This document shows, piece by piece, positions 61,326-64,000 of a stretch of DNA of 64,000 nt (positions within the stretch are counted from its first letter, which is position 1; every line of letters begins with the position of its first letter). Under the pieces are notes generated by a model, which saw only the letters and a list, made by a program, of their open reading frames with translations, did no database searches and was not told the DNA's origin. This stretch comes from Rhodobacterales bacterium (GTDB lineage Bacteria; Pseudomonadota; Alphaproteobacteria; Rhodobacterales; Rhodobacteraceae): contig PDRY01000020.1 of the NCBI GenBank assembly GCA_002748265.1, forward strand, positions 39,692 through 103,691. Reading direction: 5' to 3'. A program made the position numbers and the translations under genes.

Positions 61326-61595
61326 ATGTCGATCACCGCTGAAGAAAAGACCCGGCTCATCAAGGAATTCGGCACCAAGGACGGCGACACCGGTTCGCCC
61401 GAAGTCCAGGTTGCGATCCTGACCAGCCGCATCAACACCCTGACCGAGCACTTCAAAACCCACAAGAAGGACAACCACGGTCGCCGTGGCCTTCTGAAAA
61501 TGGTCGCGCAGCGCCGTAAGCTGCTGGACTATGTGAAGGGCAAAGACGAGTCGCGCTATCGCACGCTCATCGAGAAGCTCGGCATTCGCCGCTAA
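61326..61595 (+). CDS. rpsO: 30S ribosomal protein S15
   Basis: The 89-residue ribosomal protein S15, an early binder of 16S rRNA. The sequence is canonical: [60 protein letters not shown]. The start at 61326 follows AAAGGAG. A strong terminator lies 20 bases after it. The usual downstream partner pnp is not here, an iron-alcohol dehydrogenase gene faces it instead, so the rpsO-pnp order is broken or pnp lies elsewhere. Confidence 0.98.
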   Translation: MSITAEEKTRLIKEFGTKDGDTGSPEVQVAILTSRINTLTEHFKTHKKDNHGRRGLLKMVAQRRKLLDYVKGKDESRYRTLIEKLGIRR

Positions 61596-61614
61596 AACGC
61601 GCGAAATGCTGTCT

Positions 61615-61642
61615 AAGGGGTCGCTTCCAGCGGCCCCTTTTT
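61615..61642 (+). terminator. Rho-independent terminator of rpsO
   Basis: AAGGGG-T-CGCT pairs with AGCG-G-CCCCTT around a TCC loop (61615-61639, one T-G wobble) and is followed by T residues to 61642. Confidence 0.9.
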
Positions 61643-61656
61643 CGTTTCGGCTATGG

Positions 61657-62823
61657 CTAAAGTGATGCGCGGTAGATCCGCTCGGCATCCCCCTGCGTCA
61701 CCTCGCGCGGATTGTTCACCAAAAGCCGCGTCTGGTTCATCGCGTCATCCGCCAGCTTCGCGATATCGCTTTCGGCAATGCCGACGCTTCGCAAACCGGG
61801 GCCAAGCCCCAAATCCGCATTGAGCTGGGCCAAGCGGTCGATCAGCTCAACCGCGATAGCCTGCGTGCCGCACGTCATGTCGATGTCAGGGAAGATTCGC
61901 GGCGCGATCTCGGCATAGCCTTGCGCCGCATCCGGCAAGTTGAACCGCATCACCTCAGCCAGCACGAGCGCGTTGGACAACCCATGAGGCACATGAAACA
62001 GGCTCCCGACCGGATAGGCGAGCGCATGCACCGCCCCCACGGGAGAGTTGGCAAACGCCTGCCCCGCCAGCATCGAACCCAGCAGCATCGCCTCGCGCGC
62101 CTCCCGGCTCATACCGTCGGCAACGGCCGTCCGAATATTTGCACCCAAAAGCTCTAGCGCCCGTCCCGCTAAGGCACGCGACACCGCGTTATTGTTGGCA
62201 CTGCGCGACGTGTAGGCCTCGATCGCGTGCACCATCGCGTCCACCCCGGTCGCAGCCGTGATCGCAGGCGGCAACCCTACCGTCAAAGACGCATCCAGCA
62301 GCGCCATATCGGGCAACAGCAAAGGCGAGACGATCCCCTTCTTTTCGACCGTTCCCGTCGTCAGGATAGAGATCGGCGTGACCTCCGATCCCGTGCCCGC
62401 CGTCGTCGGCACCAAAACCAATGGCAGCCGCGCCCCCCGCGCGAGACCAACGCCGTAGAGCGCATCGAGCGGCTGCGTACTGCGTGCCAGCAACGCAACG
62501 ACCTTGGCCACATCCATCGAGCTGCCGCCGCCGAACCCCACGACCAAATCGCAATCGTGTGCGACATCCGCAGCGGCCAAAACAGTTTCCGATTTCGGAT
62601 CCGCTTCAACCGCATCGAACACGGAAACCTCAAATCCCGCCGCAGAAAGACTGTCCAGGCACGGATCGCAAAGCCCAAGCCCCCGCACCCCCGGATCGGT
62701 GACCATCAGAACCCGGCGCACCGCCTGCGCAAAGGGCTGCTCCGCGAGAGTCGCCCCGAATTCCCGTGCGCCACCCCATACTTGCCGGATCGACGGAGTC
62801 GTGTTGAAAGTGAAATCGCTCAT
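61657..62823 (-). CDS. Iron-containing alcohol dehydrogenase
   Basis: A 388-residue group III alcohol dehydrogenase. The NAD-binding GGGS motif is in LVVGFGGGSSMDVAKVVALL, and the metal ligands include Asp and His in ATGVDAMVHAIEAYTSRSAN and GAVHALAYPVGSLFHVPHGL. Such enzymes reduce aldehydes or oxidise alcohols using iron or zinc; substrate is unknown. The start at 62823 matches homologues; the frame runs to 62949 but overlaps the divergent gene region. It is convergent with rpsO and divergent from the hydroxylase-like gene. Confidence 0.93.
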   Translation of the reverse strand: MSDFTFNTTPSIRQVWGGAREFGATLAEQPFAQAVRRVLMVTDPGVRGLGLCDPCLDSLSAAGFEVSVFDAVEADPKSETVLAAADVAHDCDLVVGFGGGSSMDVAKVVALLARSTQPLDALYGVGLARGARLPLVLVPTTAGTGSEVTPISILTTGTVEKKGIVSPLLLPDMALLDASLTVGLPPAITAATGVDAMVHAIEAYTSRSANNNAVSRALAGRALELLGANIRTAVADGMSREAREAMLLGSMLAGQAFANSPVGAVHALAYPVGSLFHVPHGLSNALVLAEVMRFNLPDAAQGYAEIAPRIFPDIDMTCGTQAIAVELIDRLAQLNADLGLGPGLRSVGIAESDIAKLADDAMNQTRLLVNNPREVTQGDAERIYRASL

Positions 62824-62951
62824 GATGCCTCTCCCTGGATGACGACAGGAAACGCGACCGCCACGCCGGTTGCAACACCGCACGTTCCCGCAACGGCAGT
62901 CTTGACGCATCGACGCGCCCCGTGATCGTCTTTCTAAAAGGGAGGACAATC

Positions 62952-63671
62952 ATGATCGCAACGCTGCGCGTGCTCGCCAATATGGGCAGCCTTCACCGGC
63001 TGGCCCCGTTCTGGATCGTCGCCATGGCGATCTTCGTGATGAACCTGTCGTGGGGACTGGTGGTCGCCTTCATCTACGGCTTCTTTGCGCAGTTTTTCGT
63101 CGAATACGTGCTGCACCGCTTCGTGTATCACCGCTCCCCTCCCTCACAGCAGAGTGCGTTCAACACGCTTTATCGGAGCCATATCGGGCATCATGAATAC
63201 CCGTCCGATCCCGAATTCTTCACCGGCGATGACCACTGGTATGCCCTGCGCTTCGGCCTCATCTCGACCACCGTGCACACGCTCGTGCTCTGGCCTCTGC
63301 TAGGAGGGAGCGGTGCGGTGACGTGGGCTTTCGTCGCGACCTTTGGCGGATCTGTCACGGCGTTTACCTACTATGAGTATTGCCATACGATCGCGCATCT
63401 GCGCATCCCCAAGGGCTGGTTCGCGCAACGGATCACCCGCACCCATCTGGCGCATCACTACCAAGACCACCACGCGACCTTCCATGTCAGCGGTGGAATG
63501 GGATGGATCGACAGCCTCCTCGGCACCCCCCACGACAAGGAAAAGGCCCGCGAACGGTTTGATCGCGAAACGCTTCTGTCACTGGGTATGGACCCCGAAG
63601 ACCTCCGGCTCGTGACCGCACGCAAGGCCTTTGGGATCACCGCGAAACCGGGTGCCTCTCGCGCACGGTAG
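62952..63671 (+). CDS. Fatty acid hydroxylase / sterol desaturase family protein
   Basis: A 239-residue membrane di-iron enzyme of the fatty-acid hydroxylase superfamily. Hydrophobic segments are near residues 18-55 and 100-140. His-box motifs are EYVLHRFVYHRS, RSHIGHHEYPSD and HLAHHYQDHHATFHV, which bind the two irons. Its substrate may be a lipid or a carotenoid; not determinable. A GGGAGGA site precedes the ATG at 62952. It is divergent from the alcohol dehydrogenase gene. Confidence 0.9.
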   Translation: MIATLRVLANMGSLHRLAPFWIVAMAIFVMNLSWGLVVAFIYGFFAQFFVEYVLHRFVYHRSPPSQQSAFNTLYRSHIGHHEYPSDPEFFTGDDHWYALRFGLISTTVHTLVLWPLLGGSGAVTWAFVATFGGSVTAFTYYEYCHTIAHLRIPKGWFAQRITRTHLAHHYQDHHATFHVSGGMGWIDSLLGTPHDKEKARERFDRETLLSLGMDPEDLRLVTARKAFGITAKPGASRAR

Positions 63672-63737
63672 GCTCTTGGCGCTTTCGCGCCCCTCGTCAG
63701 GTTTGAGCAATCACGCGACCAACTTCCGCCCCTCCCC

Positions 63738-63829
63738 CCTTCTTATTTGCCAAAATACCTCGGGGGCGGCCGGAGGCCGGGGGCCGGGGGCAGAGCCCCC
63801 CAGCGGGACGCAGGGGGCTCAAGGCCCCC
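63738..63829. repeat. REP-like extragenic element with GC-rich hairpins
   Basis: After the hydroxylase gene comes the motif CCTTCTTATTTGC followed by AAAATACCT (63738-63760), then a GC-rich block with two hairpins: GGGGGC-AGA-GCCCCC at 63786-63800 and GGGGGC-TCAAG-GCCCCC at 63813-63829. The first part recurs at 57641. Such elements are frequent in intergenic regions of this family. Confidence 0.55.
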
Positions 63830-63859
63830 AAGCCGCGCCCCACAACATCCCGCCCACAC

Positions 63860-63889
63860 AAAAGGCCGCCCCCTTTCGGGAGCGGCCTT
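63860..63889 (-). terminator. Terminator-like hairpin near the right edge
   Basis: AAGGCCGC (63862-63869) pairs with GCGGCCTT (63882-63889), extended inside by CCC/GGG around a short loop with one mismatch; on the minus strand a T run follows. It would end a minus-strand gene that enters from the right edge (stop at 63927). Confidence 0.7.
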
Positions 63890-63926
63890 CTGTTTGTCCT
63901 AGTCCGGCCGTCAGGCCAGTGTCAGA

Positions 63927-63986
63927 TCACTCGATGATCTTCGACACACCCTTGCTGGTGCGTCTCGGGATCACCAGGCAATCGCC
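63927..63986 (-). other. Possible 3' end of a gene entering from the right (EF-Tu-like tail)
   Basis: On the minus strand a short frame ends RRTSKGVSKIIE followed by TGA at 63927, close to the usual GVVSKIIE ending of elongation factor Tu in this family. However, an in-frame stop lies only 19 codons upstream (63987-63989), inside the hairpin ATCGCC-TCA-GGCGAT, so it is not a simple intact gene tail. The octamer GATCACTC, which reads GAG-TGA on the minus strand, occurs at 63925 and again at the last bases 63993-64000, so a duplicated tail is possible. It may be a degraded or duplicated gene end or an assembly edge. Confidence 0.3.
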
Positions 63987-64000
63987 TCAGGCGATCACTC

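Overview
The window is one continuous stretch of GC-rich chromosome, about 64% GC by eye, with tightly packed genes. Gene content and order point to an alphaproteobacterium of the family Rhodobacteraceae (Roseobacter group). The clues are dnaG-rpoD without rpsU, a short-form HisG with HisZ next to HisS, a DUF2125 protein, a SitABCD-type metal transporter behind Fur/Mur-like boxes, a dimethylglycine-dehydrogenase-like GcvT-family oxidoreductase, and a tad/cpa pilus block with TPR lipoproteins. This is inferred from protein families; no 16S rRNA gene is present.

Layout. 0-11 kb: the 3' end of dnaE, a lipoprotein, YjbQ and DUF1294 proteins, rpoD and dnaG, then a MotA/ExbB-like and MotB/OmpA-like pair with a very long coiled coil, and a ChaC-type cyclotransferase. 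11-19 kb: a DUF2125 protein, an extensin-like protein, and amino-acid biosynthesis genes (tyrC-like, hisC, hisG, hisZ) with hisS. 19-31 kb: phenylalanine hydroxylase with a divergent Lrp-type regulator, rpsD, a sarcosine/dimethylglycine-dehydrogenase-like enzyme, panC and panB, two 2-hydroxyacid oxidoreductases, rplY, and two neighbouring envelope proteins that share a small undescribed motif. 31-42 kb: miaB, an orphan gene, then cpaE-cpaF-tadB-tadC, two TPR lipoproteins, a prepilin peptidase and a MoxR-like ATPase. Pilin, CpaB and secretin genes are not here. 42-50 kb: a class III aminotransferase, an M48 protease, tRNA-Phe(GAA), a methyltransferase-glycosyltransferase fusion, and sitABCD, slyX and mobA around two Fur-family boxes. 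50-64 kb: tusA and marR, fumarylacetoacetase and maleylacetoacetate isomerase, an Lrp regulator with a class V PLP enzyme, dapB, a LysE exporter, rbfA, a NAGPA-like protein, truB, a toroid-like protein, DUF1643, an RTX protein, rpsO, an iron-dependent alcohol dehydrogenase and a fatty-acid hydroxylase.

How the genes fit together. Informational genes (dnaE, dnaG, rpoD, hisS, rpsD, rplY, miaB, rbfA, truB, rpsO, tRNA-Phe) are mixed with metabolic modules. phhA, fahA and maiA are steps of one aromatic amino-acid catabolic route split over two loci; the linking dioxygenase HmgA is not in the window. panC and panB belong to pantothenate synthesis. hisC, hisG and hisZ belong to histidine synthesis. 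The tad genes form the cytoplasmic and inner-membrane motor of a Flp-type pilus.

I found no phage, insertion sequence, CRISPR array or obvious genomic island. The least explained items are the long coiled-coil proton-channel pair, the shared-motif protein pair at 30 kb, the FkbM-glycosyltransferase fusion, the orphan at 32.5 kb, the rplY leader with alternative hairpins, and the odd sequence at the right edge.
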